Shown here: positions 27,856 through 35,832 of the stretch, piece after piece | Layout of the letters: the number at the start of each line of letters is the position of its first letter | Numbering within the stretch: position 1 is the stretch's first letter | Assembly: GCF_035944375.1 (NCBI RefSeq) | Contig: NZ_DASZBE010000007.1 | Reading direction: 5' to 3' (one strand) | DNA from: Allobosea sp035944375 | GTDB lineage: Bacteria > Pseudomonadota > Alphaproteobacteria > Rhizobiales > Beijerinckiaceae | Length of the DNA stretch: 64,000 nt | Translations under genes and position numbers: made by a program | Notes under the pieces: generated by a model | Seen by the model: only the letters and a program-made list of their open reading frames with translations | What the model was told of the DNA's origin: nothing | Database searches by the model: none

Positions 27856-28922
27856 CCGGCCGCAAGAAGGCCGATTCTCCCGTTCTCGGGCTCGCCGGCC
27901 CGAAGGCGCAGAAATCGATCTCGCTCGCCTTGCAGGGCGGGGGCGCGCATGGCGCCTTCACCTGGGGCGTGCTCGACGCGATCCTGGAAGATGGGCGGCT
28001 CGCCATCGAGGCGCTGTCGGGGACGAGCGCGGGGGCGATGAACGCGGTCGTGCTGGCGGAAGGCTGGATCGAGGGCGGGCCAGAGGGCGCGCGCACGAAG
28101 CTCGAGGCGTTCTGGCGGGCGATCAGCGTCGACGGGAAGTATGGCGGCTCGGAGCGCTCGCTGATCGACACGATGCTGGGCGCCTGGGGCGGCTCCAACG
28201 GCGTGCCGCCGGGCATGATCTGGTTCGAGATGTTCTCGAAGGTGGCGAGCCCCTACGACATCAATCCGCTCAACATCAATCCGCTGCGCGGCGTGATCGC
28301 GGACCTGATCGATTTCGACAAGGTCCGCGCCTGCACGCAGGTGAAGCTGTTCATCGCCGCCACCAATGTGCGCAGCGGCAAGATCAAGCTGTTCAACGGG
28401 CCGGAGCTGACGGCCGACCATCTGATGGCGTCTGCCTGCCTGCCGATGGTGTTCCAGGCGGTCGAGATCGGCAAGGAGGCCTATTGGGACGGCGGCTATA
28501 TGGGCAACCCGGCGCTGTTCCCGCTGTTCTACGAGGCGGCCGGCGACGACATCCTGCTGGTGCAGATCAATCCGCTGCTGCGCAAGGAGCTGCCGACCAA
28601 GGCACGCGACATCCAGGACCGGCTGAACGAGATCACCTTTAACGCCTCGCTGCTGCGCGAACTGCGCGCGATCGACTTCGTCAACCGACTGGTCGATGGC
28701 GGCAAGCTCGACAAGAACGAGTACAAGCGCGTGCTGATGCACCGTATCGACGGTGGCCCGCCGCTGGCGGAGATGACCTCCTCCTCGCGGCTGAACGCGG
28801 ACTGGGATTTCCTGCTGCGCCTGCGCGACATCGGCCGGGCGGCGGCCAGGCGCTGGCTGAAGCGCAATTACGAGGCGATCGGCACCGTCGGGACGCTCGA
28901 CCTGAAGGCGGCGTTCTCGTAG
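27852..28922 (+). CDS. Patatin-like phospholipase family protein
   Basis: 356 residues from GTG 27852, which shares its last bases with the bdhA stop. The patatin dyad is complete: oxyanion loop GGGAHG at 29-34, nucleophile S59 in GTSAG, and the catalytic aspartate near 213 in YWDGGYMG. Such proteins hydrolyse acyl esters of lipids. Coupling with bdhA suggests a role with PHB granules or short-chain hydroxyacid release, similar to patatin-like proteins next to bdhA in other alphaproteobacteria; this is an inference. There is no signal peptide, so it is cytoplasmic. Confidence 0.88.
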   Translation: MTGRKKADSPVLGLAGPKAQKSISLALQGGGAHGAFTWGVLDAILEDGRLAIEALSGTSAGAMNAVVLAEGWIEGGPEGARTKLEAFWRAISVDGKYGGSERSLIDTMLGAWGGSNGVPPGMIWFEMFSKVASPYDINPLNINPLRGVIADLIDFDKVRACTQVKLFIAATNVRSGKIKLFNGPELTADHLMASACLPMVFQAVEIGKEAYWDGGYMGNPALFPLFYEAAGDDILLVQINPLLRKELPTKARDIQDRLNEITFNASLLRELRAIDFVNRLVDGGKLDKNEYKRVLMHRIDGGPPLAEMTSSSRLNADWDFLLRLRDIGRAAARRWLKRNYEAIGTVGTLDLKAAFS

Positions 28923-28936
28923 CGGCTGCCGGTCCG

Positions 28937-29227
28937 CTACAGGGACAGCCTTCGTACGCTCTTCACGTGGACGACCGCCAGAATCCGGACTCCCGATGCC
29001 GCCTCTTCATAGAGGATGACGTGCGAGCGATGTTCGTGACGGCGAACGCCCGGCGCGATCGCCTCTGCCTTACGGCCCATGCGAGGTTGGTTCGCCAGAA
29101 GCCGAAAGACATGGCCGAATTCGGCTAGGTAAGCCTCGACCTGCCGTTCGCCGAACCGCTCCAGGCCGAACAGGGCGAGGTCGTAAAGATCGGCTTCGGC
29201 GCGCTTGGTCAGCGCAAACTCAGCCAT
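28937..29227 (-). CDS. parE: ParE/RelE-family toxin
   Basis: 96 residues. The N-terminal FALTKRAEADLYDLALFGLERFGERQ matches the ParE helical hairpin, and the C-terminal strand set ending VRRHEHRSHVILYEEAASGVRILAVVH is the ParE/RelE fold. ParE toxins poison DNA gyrase. Its start overlaps the end of parD by 8 bases, the usual antitoxin-first arrangement. The gene ends 15 bases from the convergent patatin gene. Confidence 0.87.
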   Translation of the reverse strand: MAEFALTKRAEADLYDLALFGLERFGERQVEAYLAEFGHVFRLLANQPRMGRKAEAIAPGVRRHEHRSHVILYEEAASGVRILAVVHVKSVRRLSL

Positions 29228-29489
29228 GGCGGCCGGCCTTGCCCCCCGCCGCGCGTTTCGCCTGCGCCAGAATGTCCGGCAGGGTCTTGTCGCTGGTGCC
29301 GCTGGCGCGCGATTCCGCGACGATGCGCTGGAGATCGGCCAGGGTCAGCTCGGGGTGGGCGCGTCGCTCGCGATCGCGCCTGACGAGGTCGCGGACATAG
29401 TCGCTGGTGCTGGCGTATTCGCCCTGCTTGATCTGGGCCTCGATCCATTCCTTCATCGGATCGGGCAATGAAATCGTCATTGTCGCCAT
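29220..29489 (-). CDS. parD: ParD-like ribbon-helix-helix antitoxin
   Basis: 89 residues. The ribbon-helix-helix segment is MTISLPDPMKEWIEAQIKQG followed by EYASTSDYVRDLVRRD (residues 4-40), typical of CopG/ParD antitoxins that bind DNA and autoregulate. The C-terminal tail would wrap ParE. An ideal ribosome site AAGGAGGT lies 6 bases before the ATG. An AT-rich inverted repeat at 29520-29546 in its promoter is the probable operator. Confidence 0.88.
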   Translation of the reverse strand: MATMTISLPDPMKEWIEAQIKQGEYASTSDYVRDLVRRDRERRAHPELTLADLQRIVAESRASGTSDKTLPDILAQAKRAAGGKAGRHG

Positions 29490-29506
29490 GGCGCACCTCC
29501 TTATGC

Positions 29507-29546
29507 TAGGGTAATCGGGATAAGATCATTTCACAAATAATCTTAT
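29507..29546 (-). promoter_or_regulatory. parDE promoter with AT-rich operator palindrome
   Basis: ATAAGAT (29520-29526) and ATCTTAT (29540-29546) are perfect inverted arms around a 13-base spacer. On the minus strand TTGTGA (29536-29531) and TACCCT (29513-29508) are 17 bases apart and could be the -35 and -10. The palindrome covers the -35, as expected for repression by a ParDE complex. The tract is strikingly AT-rich against the surrounding DNA. Confidence 0.6.
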
Positions 29547-29620
29547 TCTACCGTCTCGCGGCGCGGCCCCGGAGGGCGTTTCCCGGCGGTAAAGGCATCC
29601 ATCTCAGAGGCGCAACCCGC

Positions 29621-30034
29621 ATGTCCCAGCTCATCGTCACCGCCGGCCCCTTCACCTTCGAAGCCAAGCTCGAACTCGAGAACGCGCCCAAGACCTGCGC
29701 CGCCTTCCTCCGGCACATGCCGTTCACCAGCAAGATCGTGCATGTGCGCTGGAGCGGTGAGGGCGTCTGGATGCCGCTCGGCGATCTCGATTTCGGCGTC
29801 GGCTACGAGAACCACACCAGCTATCCGGCGCCGGGCCAGATCATCCTCTATCCGGGCGGCATCAGCGAGACCGAGATCCTGCTCGCCTATGGCGGCGTGC
29901 ATTTCGCCAGCAAGATGGGCCAACTCGCCGGCAACCACTTCATCACCCTGACCTCGGGGCTGGAGAACCTCTACACGCTCGGCCGCAAGACGCTCTGGGA
30001 GGGCGCGCAGGACATCCGGTTCGAGATGGTCTGA
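29621..30034 (+). CDS. DUF3830 family protein
   Basis: 137 residues matching the DUF3830 family, which has a cyclophilin-like beta fold. Visible family features are FEAKLELENAPKTCAAFLRHMPF near the start and YGGVHFASKMGQLAGNHF near 88-105, with the GDLDFGVGYENHTSYPAPGQIILYPGG core. Family members often occur next to amidohydrolases or transporters, but the function is unknown and no partner is adjacent here. It is divergent from parDE, and a family B repeat follows. No signal peptide. Confidence 0.8.
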   Translation: MSQLIVTAGPFTFEAKLELENAPKTCAAFLRHMPFTSKIVHVRWSGEGVWMPLGDLDFGVGYENHTSYPAPGQIILYPGGISETEILLAYGGVHFASKMGQLAGNHFITLTSGLENLYTLGRKTLWEGAQDIRFEMV

Positions 30035-30064
30035 GGTCAGCCTGGGCACCGGTCGCAACGGACC

Positions 30065-30172
30065 CCGTCATCCTGGACCAGCCGCGGAGCGGCGCAGGTC
30101 GGGATCCATCATAGGGCCCTGTCTCGCTCTATGATGGATCCCGGGACGGCCTGCGGCCGCCCAGGATGACGG
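30065..30172. repeat. Family B palindromic repeat, copy 1
   Basis: The left end CCGTCATCCTGGACCAGCCG and the right end CGGCCGCCCAGGATGACGG are inverted. The inner blocks GGGATCCATCATAGGGC and CTCTATGATGGATCCCGGG also pair. The same GTCATCC...GGGATCCATC layout occurs at 39790, 42090, 44434 and 52543. It lies between the convergent DUF3830 and antiporter genes. Confidence 0.75.
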
Positions 30173-30202
30173 TCTTGGTTCCGCATCCGACGATCCTTCG
30201 CG

Positions 30203-31960
30203 TCACGCCGCCGGCTGCGGCTCCCCCTCCGACGGCGGCGTTTCCGGGGCCCCGCACAGCGCCAGCATGGCGCGGGCGATTTCGGCCTCGCCCATGATCG
30301 TCAGCGTGGCCCCGCAGCGGGTCAGATGCGCGACCTCGGCGTCCGAATGGGCGCGGGCGACGATCGGCAGGGCCGGATTGTCGCGCCTGGCCTGCTCGCA
30401 GACCTGACCCGCCTCGAAGCTCTGTGGAATGGCGACGAAGAGGCGCCGCGCCCGGTCGAGACCGGCGGCCGCCAGTACCGCCGGATCGGCGGCGTTGCCG
30501 AGCAGCAGCTCGGCGCCGTCGCGGCGTGCGGTGGCGACGGCATCGCTTTTTTCCTCGATCACCAGCAGTTTCTCGCCGCGCGCCTTCAGCCCGGCGCCGA
30601 GCAGCGCACCGACGCGGCCATAACCCACGACGACCATGTGGTCGGAAAGCGTGGTGGGGGTGATGTCGAGATCGGGTGTCGGCTCCGCAGCCGGTTCGGG
30701 TGCGGCGACGTCTCCGGCCGCAGCCGGCTTCGCCGCAGGCTTGGCCTTGCTCGCGGCCTCGCCGGCGAAACGGTCGACCAGCGCGAACAGGACGGGGTTC
30801 AGCAGGATCGAGAGGATCGCGCCGGCCAGGATGAGGTCGCGCCCCTGCGGCGGCAGCAGCGCGAGCGAGACACCGAGCCCGGCGAGGATGAAGGAGAACT
30901 CGCCGATCTGCGCCAGCGAGGCCGAGATCGTCAGGGCCACGCCGTTCGACTTGCCGAAGGCGCGCACGATCAGCCAGGCGGCGAGCGACTTGCCGACGAG
31001 GATGATCGCCAGCGTCGCCAGCAGCGGGCCGGGCGCCCGCAGCAGGATCGCGGGGTCGAACAGCATGCCGACGGAGACGAAGAAGAGCACCGCGAAGGCA
31101 TCGCGGAGCGGCAGCGACTCTTCCGCCGCGCGCTGGCTGAGCGGCGATTCGCTCAGGATCATGCCGGCGAAGAAGGCGCCGAGCGCGAAGGAGACGCCGA
31201 ACAGGCTGGCGGCGATGAAGGCGACACCGAGCGCCACCGCCAGCACGGCGAGGCGGAACAGCTCGCGCGAGCCGGTATGGGCGACCCAGTGCAGGATCCA
31301 GGGAATGACGCGCCGGCCGACGACGAGCATGAAGGCGATGAAGGCGACGACTTTCATCAGGGTGAAGCCGAGGACGCCCCAGAGGCCGAGATCGAACTGG
31401 CTCGACAGCGGGGAGGGGATGCCGGGCTGGGCGCCGCGCACGGCGTCCGCGATGGCGGGGATCATGACCAGCGCCAGCACCATGGCGAGGTCTTCCACGA
31501 TCAGCCAGCCGACGGCGATCTTGCCCTTCTCGCTCTGGACGAGGCGGCGCTCCTGCAGGGCCCGCAGCAGCACGACCGTGCTCGCCACGGAGAGTGCCAG
31601 GCCGAAGACGACGCCCGCGACCCAGCCCCAGCCCATCAGCAGGCCAAGCCCCATGCCGAGCAGCGTCGCGGTGCCGATCTGGACGATGGCGCCGGGCACG
31701 GCGATCGCCTTCACGGAGAGCAGGTCCTTCAGCGAGAAATGCAGGCCGACGCCGAACATCAGCAGGATGACGCCGATTTCGGCGAGCTCGTTGGCGAGGT
31801 TCTGGTCGGCGACAAAGCCCGGCGTGAAAGGGCCGACCGCGACGCCGGCGACGAGATAGCCGACCAGAGGCGAGATGCGCAGCTTCTGCGCGAGCGCGCC
31901 GAAGACGAAAGCCAGGCCGAGGCCCGCAACGAGAATGGCGATCAGCGGGCCGTGATGCAT
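30203..31960 (-). CDS. Monovalent cation:proton antiporter-2 with TrkA-N domain (Kef/YbaL-like)
   Basis: 585 residues. About twelve membrane helices fill residues 1-395 (Na_H_Exchanger family; for example LIAILVAGLGLAFVFGALAQKL and VGYLVAGVAVGPFTPGFV). A linker rich in Ala, Pro and Lys follows, then a Rossmann regulatory domain from about 440 beginning DHMVVVGYGRVGALLGAGLKA. This is the YbaL/RosB type of CPA2 antiporter, which moves K+ or Na+ against protons and is gated by a nucleotide. The next genes on the same strand are unrelated small genes after a gap of over 150 bases. Confidence 0.88.
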   Translation of the reverse strand: MHHGPLIAILVAGLGLAFVFGALAQKLRISPLVGYLVAGVAVGPFTPGFVADQNLANELAEIGVILLMFGVGLHFSLKDLLSVKAIAVPGAIVQIGTATLLGMGLGLLMGWGWVAGVVFGLALSVASTVVLLRALQERRLVQSEKGKIAVGWLIVEDLAMVLALVMIPAIADAVRGAQPGIPSPLSSQFDLGLWGVLGFTLMKVVAFIAFMLVVGRRVIPWILHWVAHTGSRELFRLAVLAVALGVAFIAASLFGVSFALGAFFAGMILSESPLSQRAAEESLPLRDAFAVLFFVSVGMLFDPAILLRAPGPLLATLAIILVGKSLAAWLIVRAFGKSNGVALTISASLAQIGEFSFILAGLGVSLALLPPQGRDLILAGAILSILLNPVLFALVDRFAGEAASKAKPAAKPAAAGDVAAPEPAAEPTPDLDITPTTLSDHMVVVGYGRVGALLGAGLKARGEKLLVIEEKSDAVATARRDGAELLLGNAADPAVLAAAGLDRARRLFVAIPQSFEAGQVCEQARRDNPALPIVARAHSDAEVAHLTRCGATLTIMGEAEIARAMLALCGAPETPPSEGEPQPAA

Positions 31961-32112
31961 GGGTCTCCCGGTCGGTCAGACGGCGAAAGGGGCGAAGCGG
32001 GGCGAGGGGTGACCATGCCGGCTGGCCCCCATGATTTCAACCGCGCAGACCCCCATCTCGGGAAACGGCGGGCGCGGCGGTCAGCCTCGTGCAGGTTTCG
32101 CGCCGGTCTTTC

Positions 32113-32433
32113 TCAGGCGCGCGGCTTCTCCAGCAGGATCTGGCCCTGCTTCTCGACGCCGATCTTCAGCTTCTCGGCGAACATGGCGAGCACCCAGGGC
32201 AGCATGACCTCGACGCGCACGAACGCCTGCTCGACATCGAGGCGGCCGCGCACAGTGTAGCCGAGGGCAGCGACGCCGAAATGCAGGCTGTCTCCCTCCC
32301 AGCGCTCCTCGACGAGCTGCATCTTCACCAGGCCGAGGCGGTCGCGGATGCGATCCAGGCCGTCGCGCAGGCGTGCCACGGCACCTTCACGGCCCAGATC
32401 GTGGGAGACGGTGATGCTGACGGGCTTGGCCAT
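32113..32433 (-). CDS. Polyhydroxyalkanoic acid system family protein
   Basis: 106 residues from ATG 32433. It matches the small PHA-granule-associated family (PHA_gran_rgn): the start KPVSITVSHDLGREGAVARLRDGLDRIRDRLG and the strand pattern DSLHFGVAALGYTVRGRLDVEQAFVRVEVMLPWVLAMFAEKL are typical. The molecular role is poorly known; members accompany PHA metabolism genes, though none is adjacent here (bdhA is about 5 kb away). A longer open frame extends upstream but would run through non-coding DNA. Confidence 0.82.
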   Translation of the reverse strand: MAKPVSITVSHDLGREGAVARLRDGLDRIRDRLGLVKMQLVEERWEGDSLHFGVAALGYTVRGRLDVEQAFVRVEVMLPWVLAMFAEKLKIGVEKQGQILLEKPRA

Positions 32434-32597
32434 GCGGGTCTCTGTCTGGAGCGATCGGCTTTGGCCGGAGAATGGGCATGGCGGGCGGCGATTTCCAGAC
32501 GCATCCCGGCACCGGGGTGCCGGATCCCGCCATGTGCGCCGGAAAAAGGCCGGCGCGCGCGATGCGGCCGGCCTCTCCTTCGTCCGTTCGCCCGGCC

Positions 32598-32810
32598 TCA
32601 GCCGCTGCGCTCTTTGAGGCGGCGCTGGCCGTTCGCCGTGACACGCCAGCGCGGACCGGTGGTCTCGACGAGGCCTCGGTCCTCGAGCAGGTGAAGCATC
32701 GAATCGTCGAAGACGAAGCGGGATGTCTCCTCGCCGATGCTTTCGAGGGCGATCCATTCGGGATCGGACAGCACGCCGGGGTGCCTGATCAGGAGGTGCT
32801 GAATTTCCAT
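32598..32810 (-). CDS. Small protein with winged-helix-like pattern, unknown function
   Basis: 70 residues from ATG 32810, supported by AAGGAGACG 4 bases before it. The sequence alternates helices and a C-terminal MLHLLEDRGLVETTGPRWRVTANGQRRL segment that resembles the last helix and wing of a winged-helix domain, but the protein is too short for a full one. It is divergent from a DUF883-like stress gene. No named family recognised; DNA binding is only a guess. Confidence 0.6.
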   Translation of the reverse strand: MEIQHLLIRHPGVLSDPEWIALESIGEETSRFVFDDSMLHLLEDRGLVETTGPRWRVTANGQRRLKERSG

Positions 32811-32956
32811 GAGCGTCTCCTTTCTTCGCAAGGAATGAAGCGCGCTTGTCGCAGTGAATCGCGGCCTCGTCATGGCCGCGGCTGCCGCGGGCCGACCCAA
32901 AGTGTTTCGAAGGGTCTCCGCTGCCGGCTGGCGCGAGAGCTTTCTCGATAGGCGGG

Positions 32957-32981
32957 GGAACTCTGTCGGAGATGGCCCGTT
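32957..32981 (+). promoter_or_regulatory. Sigma-EcfG-type general stress promoter
   Basis: GGAAC at 32957-32961 and CGTT at 32978-32981 are separated by 16 bases. This fits the general stress sigma factor consensus of alphaproteobacteria (GGAAC-N16/17-CGTT). The motif lies 84 bases before the start of the DUF883-like membrane-anchored gene, a class commonly induced by osmotic or stationary stress. No sigma-EcfG, PhyR or NepR gene is in this window. Confidence 0.6.
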
Positions 32982-33064
32982 CTGTCCGCAACAGCTCACG
33001 ACGCATGGCGGGCGACGGCGTCCGCACCGTGCCCTGTGCCCAACCGCATGATGGAGATTTCGCC

Positions 33065-33712
33065 ATGGCGACCATGAACAGCTTTCCGCCGGACGTTCCC
33101 AAGGACATCGACGAGGCTCGCGAAGACGTCGAGGGCGCTGCCGGCATCGTCCGTGCCAAGGCCGCCGATCTCGCCGACAAGGCGACCGAGACCGTTCGCG
33201 ACGGCTACTACCGCGCCAAGGACGCTCTGACGGACGCGGACCCGATGGAGATGGCCCGCGAGGGCGGCGAGGCGGTTCGCGATGCGGTGGAGCGTCACCC
33301 GCTCGCGGCCTTCGGTCTCGGCGCGCTCAGCGTCGGCCTGATCGCCTGGGCGGCGATGCGGGGCCAGTCGACGTCGCGCTACGAGCGCTATCAGCCCGAT
33401 TACGGCCGCTGGAGCCGGATGCTGCAGGGCTATGGCAGCGAGGCCGCCGACACCGGTGAGGGGCTGCTGAAGAGCGGCGAAAAGTGGCTGCGCAGCCATA
33501 GTGGCTCCGCTCGCGAACAGGCACGCGACTATGCCTCCCAGGCGCGCGACTATGCCGATTACGGCAGTCGCGTGATCGCCCATCGCGCCGAGCGCGAGCC
33601 GATCGCGGCGATGATCGGCGTCGGCATCGCCGTCTATGTCATCGGCTCGCTGATCGCTTCGGCCAGCGCGAGCGACAGCGCGCCGGCGCGCCGACGTACC
33701 GCCAAGCGCTGA
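33065..33712 (+). CDS. DUF883/ElaB-YqjD-like membrane-anchored stress protein
   Basis: 215 residues from ATG 33065 with GGAGA 8 bases upstream. The N-terminal half is a long amphipathic helix (IDEAREDVEGAAGIVRAKAADLADKATETVRDG). One hydrophobic segment lies near 80-95 (PLAAFGLGALSVGLIAWAAM) and a second near 182-203 (PIAAMIGVGIAVYVIGSLIASA). The helix-plus-membrane layout, with ERHPLAAFGLG, resembles ElaB/YqjD/YgaM proteins that tether ribosomes to the membrane in stationary phase. Here the hydrophobic unit is duplicated, and the middle is Tyr/Arg-rich. A sigma-EcfG-like promoter precedes it and a strong terminator follows. Confidence 0.72.
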   Translation: MATMNSFPPDVPKDIDEAREDVEGAAGIVRAKAADLADKATETVRDGYYRAKDALTDADPMEMAREGGEAVRDAVERHPLAAFGLGALSVGLIAWAAMRGQSTSRYERYQPDYGRWSRMLQGYGSEAADTGEGLLKSGEKWLRSHSGSAREQARDYASQARDYADYGSRVIAHRAEREPIAAMIGVGIAVYVIGSLIASASASDSAPARRRTAKR

Positions 33713-33740
33713 GCGGCTCGTCCGGCTCAGACCAACAAGA

Positions 33741-33773
33741 AGCCCTGCCGCATCGCTGCGGCAGGGCTTTTTT
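33741..33773 (+). terminator. Rho-independent terminator
   Basis: A perfect 12-bp stem (AGCCCTGCCGCA at 33741-33752, TGCGGCAGGGCT at 33757-33768) with a TCGC tetraloop is followed by six T residues. It closes the DUF883-like transcription unit. On the other strand the stem is followed only by a mixed TTCTTG run, so it is a weaker stop for the convergent lipoprotein gene. Confidence 0.93.
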
Positions 33774-33817
33774 CGTCGGCTAACCCTACGCGCTCCCGAA
33801 CCGGGAGGCGCCGAGGC

Positions 33818-34120
33818 TCACCACCAGTAGCCGGGGCCGCCGTAGTAATAGCCGCGACGGTAATAGCCGCGATTGGCCGAAGCCGCGATCGCACCGCCGA
33901 CGACGCCAGCCGCGACGCCGGCCGCAACCGCGCTGCCGGCTTCGTTCGAGGCGCGACGGTTCTCCACGTAATTGGCGGAGCGGCACTGCTGATAGGCGCG
34001 GGTGCCGGGGCGGAAGCCCTGCGATTCGCAGGTGATCTCGGCGTCGGCAAGCGATTCCTGCGCCGTCTGGCAGCCGGCGAGCAAGGTCGCCATAGCTCCG
34101 ACAATCAAAATGGTACGCAT
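33818..34120 (-). CDS. Small lipoprotein with Gly/Tyr-rich C-terminus
   Basis: 100 residues from ATG 34120 (GGGACAAGAA just upstream). The signal peptide ends in the lipobox LLAGC, so it is a lipoprotein. Three further cysteines follow (ITCES, QQCRS and the lipobox partner). After an Ala/Gly helix-like stretch (SAVAAGVAAGVVGGAIAASA), which may be a membrane-associated glycine-zipper, the end is Arg/Tyr/Gly-rich (NRGYYRRGYYYGGPGYWW). Many Rhizobiales carry similar small envelope lipoproteins; function unknown. Confidence 0.75.
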   Translation of the reverse strand: MRTILIVGAMATLLAGCQTAQESLADAEITCESQGFRPGTRAYQQCRSANYVENRRASNEAGSAVAAGVAAGVVGGAIAASANRGYYRRGYYYGGPGYWW

Positions 34121-34269
34121 TTCTTGTCCCTTTTTGCAGCCTCCCAAAGGCTCACCGGACTAAAATGCAGGACCTCTGGAAGGTCAAGACAAACAGCGAC
34201 ACATCCGGCAACACTTCGGCCGCGCGCCGCGGTGGCGCCTCGTAATCCCGGCCGAAGGCGATGGGCGGC

Positions 34270-34527
34270 TCAGCCGGCCTTGCGTGCCGGCTTCTCGACC
34301 GGCTTGCCCGAACGCGTCAGGCTCGCGATCTCGAGCGGCGGCATGCCGGACTTCTCGGCGATGATCCGATCCTGCTCCATGATGGCGTCGCGGGCGGGCT
34401 CGTCGCCGTCGAGCCCGCCGAGCAGTTCCGTGGGCACCCGACGGTTGGAGCGGCGCGAGCCATCGACATAAACGACGTCGAACATCACGAACTCGGCCTC
34501 GAGCGGCTTCGATTTCTTCCGGGCCAT
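34270..34527 (-). CDS. Conserved hypothetical protein
   Basis: 85 residues with a basic start (MARKKSKPLEAEF) and Lys/Ala-rich end (GKPVEKPARKAG). The centre (VMFDVVYVDGSRRSNRRVPTELLGG, then DAIMEQDRIIAEKSGMPPLEIASL) looks like a small alpha/beta domain. I believe similar short proteins occur in other alphaproteobacteria but cannot give a function. GAGGAGCC lies 5 bases upstream of the ATG. It stands alone between the lipoprotein and the divergent epimerase gene. Confidence 0.6.
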   Translation of the reverse strand: MARKKSKPLEAEFVMFDVVYVDGSRRSNRRVPTELLGGLDGDEPARDAIMEQDRIIAEKSGMPPLEIASLTRSGKPVEKPARKAG

Positions 34528-34842
34528 GGCAGGCTCCTCTCAAGCGATGGTCATGTCGGCGCCGCGGGGCGATGGCGCGCCACACCTTGCGAGGACGCGC
34601 AAGGCCAGTGCGGGGACGGGGCCGAAGGGTGATGCGGGGACGCCTAGCCCAAGAGGCGATGCCTTGCAATGCGCCGGGACGTGCCGAATCCGCAGGCACC
34701 CCCGCAGGATACGGGCTTGCGGCGGTCCCGGCGGCGGCCTTAGCTCATGACGTTCCCGGCTGTCCGATGACGGAACCGGGGCGCGAACCCGCCTGTCCTG
34801 TTCCGCCTTCGGCGGAGCCTGTCCCGCTGCGTGAGGCCCACC
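34528..34842. other. Divergent intergenic region, nothing further recognised
   Basis: About 315 bases separating the hypothetical gene (minus) and the epimerase gene (plus). Short GC-rich frames here lack a family match and a good ribosome site. No clear promoter, operator or repeat was identified. GTTCC/GGAAC words near 34769-34803 do not form a well-spaced motif. Confidence 0.4.
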
Positions 34843-35832
34843 GTGAGAACCCTGATCTTCGGCGGCGCCGGCTTCGTCGGTCTCAACATCGCGGAGGCGA
34901 TGCTGCGGGCCGGGCACGAGGTCGCCGCCTTCGACCGCTCGCCGATTCCGGCGGCGGCCGTTGACGCCTTCGCCGGCCTGCCGGGTCGCTTCGCGGCGCT
35001 CGCGGGCGATGTCACCGACGAGGCCGCCGTGGCTTCGGCGATGTCGGCGGGGACGGATCTCGTCGTCATGGGTGCGGCGATCACGGCCGGGCGCGAGCGC
35101 GACGCGAGCGACCCGGCGACGACGCTGAAGGTCAATCTTCTCGCGCAGGTGCCGATCCTCGCGGCGGCGCGGGCGGTCGGGGTGCGCCGGGTGGTCAATC
35201 TGAGCTCGGCGGCCGCCTATGGGTCGGCCGGCGAGCGCCTGCCCGAGCTCGACGAGGCGACGCCGGGCGACCCGGTCGGGCTCTATGCCATCACCAAATG
35301 GGCGAGCGAGCGCGTCGGCGCGCGGCTCGGCGATCTCTGGGGGCTCGACGTCGTCAGCCTGCGGCTGAGCGGCGTCTTCGGCCCCTGGGAGCATGCGACA
35401 GGCGTGCGCGACACGCTGAGCCCGCATTGTCAGGTCCTGGCGGCGGCGGTGGCGGGCGAGCCGGCGATCCTGCCGCGGCCGGGCCTGCGCGACTGGATCT
35501 ACGCGCCCGATGTGGCGGACGCCGTGCTGGCAGTGGCGGCGGCCGAGAAGCTGGGCCACGGCGTCTACAATGTCTCGACGGGCAAGCGCTTCACCCTGCT
35601 CGACTGGGGCCGGCGGCTGGCGCAGGCCTTCCCCGGTTTCGTCTGCCGGCAGGCGGAGCGGGGCGAGGCGGCGACCATCGATTTCCACGGCCCCTCCGAC
35701 CGTGCGCCGATGGCCGTGGCCCGGATCGCACATGACCTCGGCTGGGCGGCGAAGACGGAGGGGCTGGATTCGGCCGACCGGCTCGCCGCCTGGTGGCAGA
35801 CCTACGGACGGACCATGGAGACGGGACGATGA
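34843..35832 (+). CDS. NAD-dependent epimerase/dehydratase family protein
   Basis: About 329 residues from GTG 34843, which has GAGG 6 bases upstream; a GTG at 34831 is the alternative. The NAD loop GGAGFVG is at 7-13, and the extended-SDR catalytic motif is S-x-Y-x3-K-like (LSSAAAYGSAG, then GLYAITKWASER). It resembles UDP-sugar or sugar-lactone epimerases but lacks a specific diagnostic. Its stop overlaps the next SDR gene by 4 bases. With the SDR and flavoprotein genes and the ABC transporter downstream it probably serves catabolism of an imported sugar-like or aromatic compound. Confidence 0.8.
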   Translation: MRTLIFGGAGFVGLNIAEAMLRAGHEVAAFDRSPIPAAAVDAFAGLPGRFAALAGDVTDEAAVASAMSAGTDLVVMGAAITAGRERDASDPATTLKVNLLAQVPILAAARAVGVRRVVNLSSAAAYGSAGERLPELDEATPGDPVGLYAITKWASERVGARLGDLWGLDVVSLRLSGVFGPWEHATGVRDTLSPHCQVLAAAVAGEPAILPRPGLRDWIYAPDVADAVLAVAAAEKLGHGVYNVSTGKRFTLLDWGRRLAQAFPGFVCRQAERGEAATIDFHGPSDRAPMAVARIAHDLGWAAKTEGLDSADRLAAWWQTYGRTMETGR

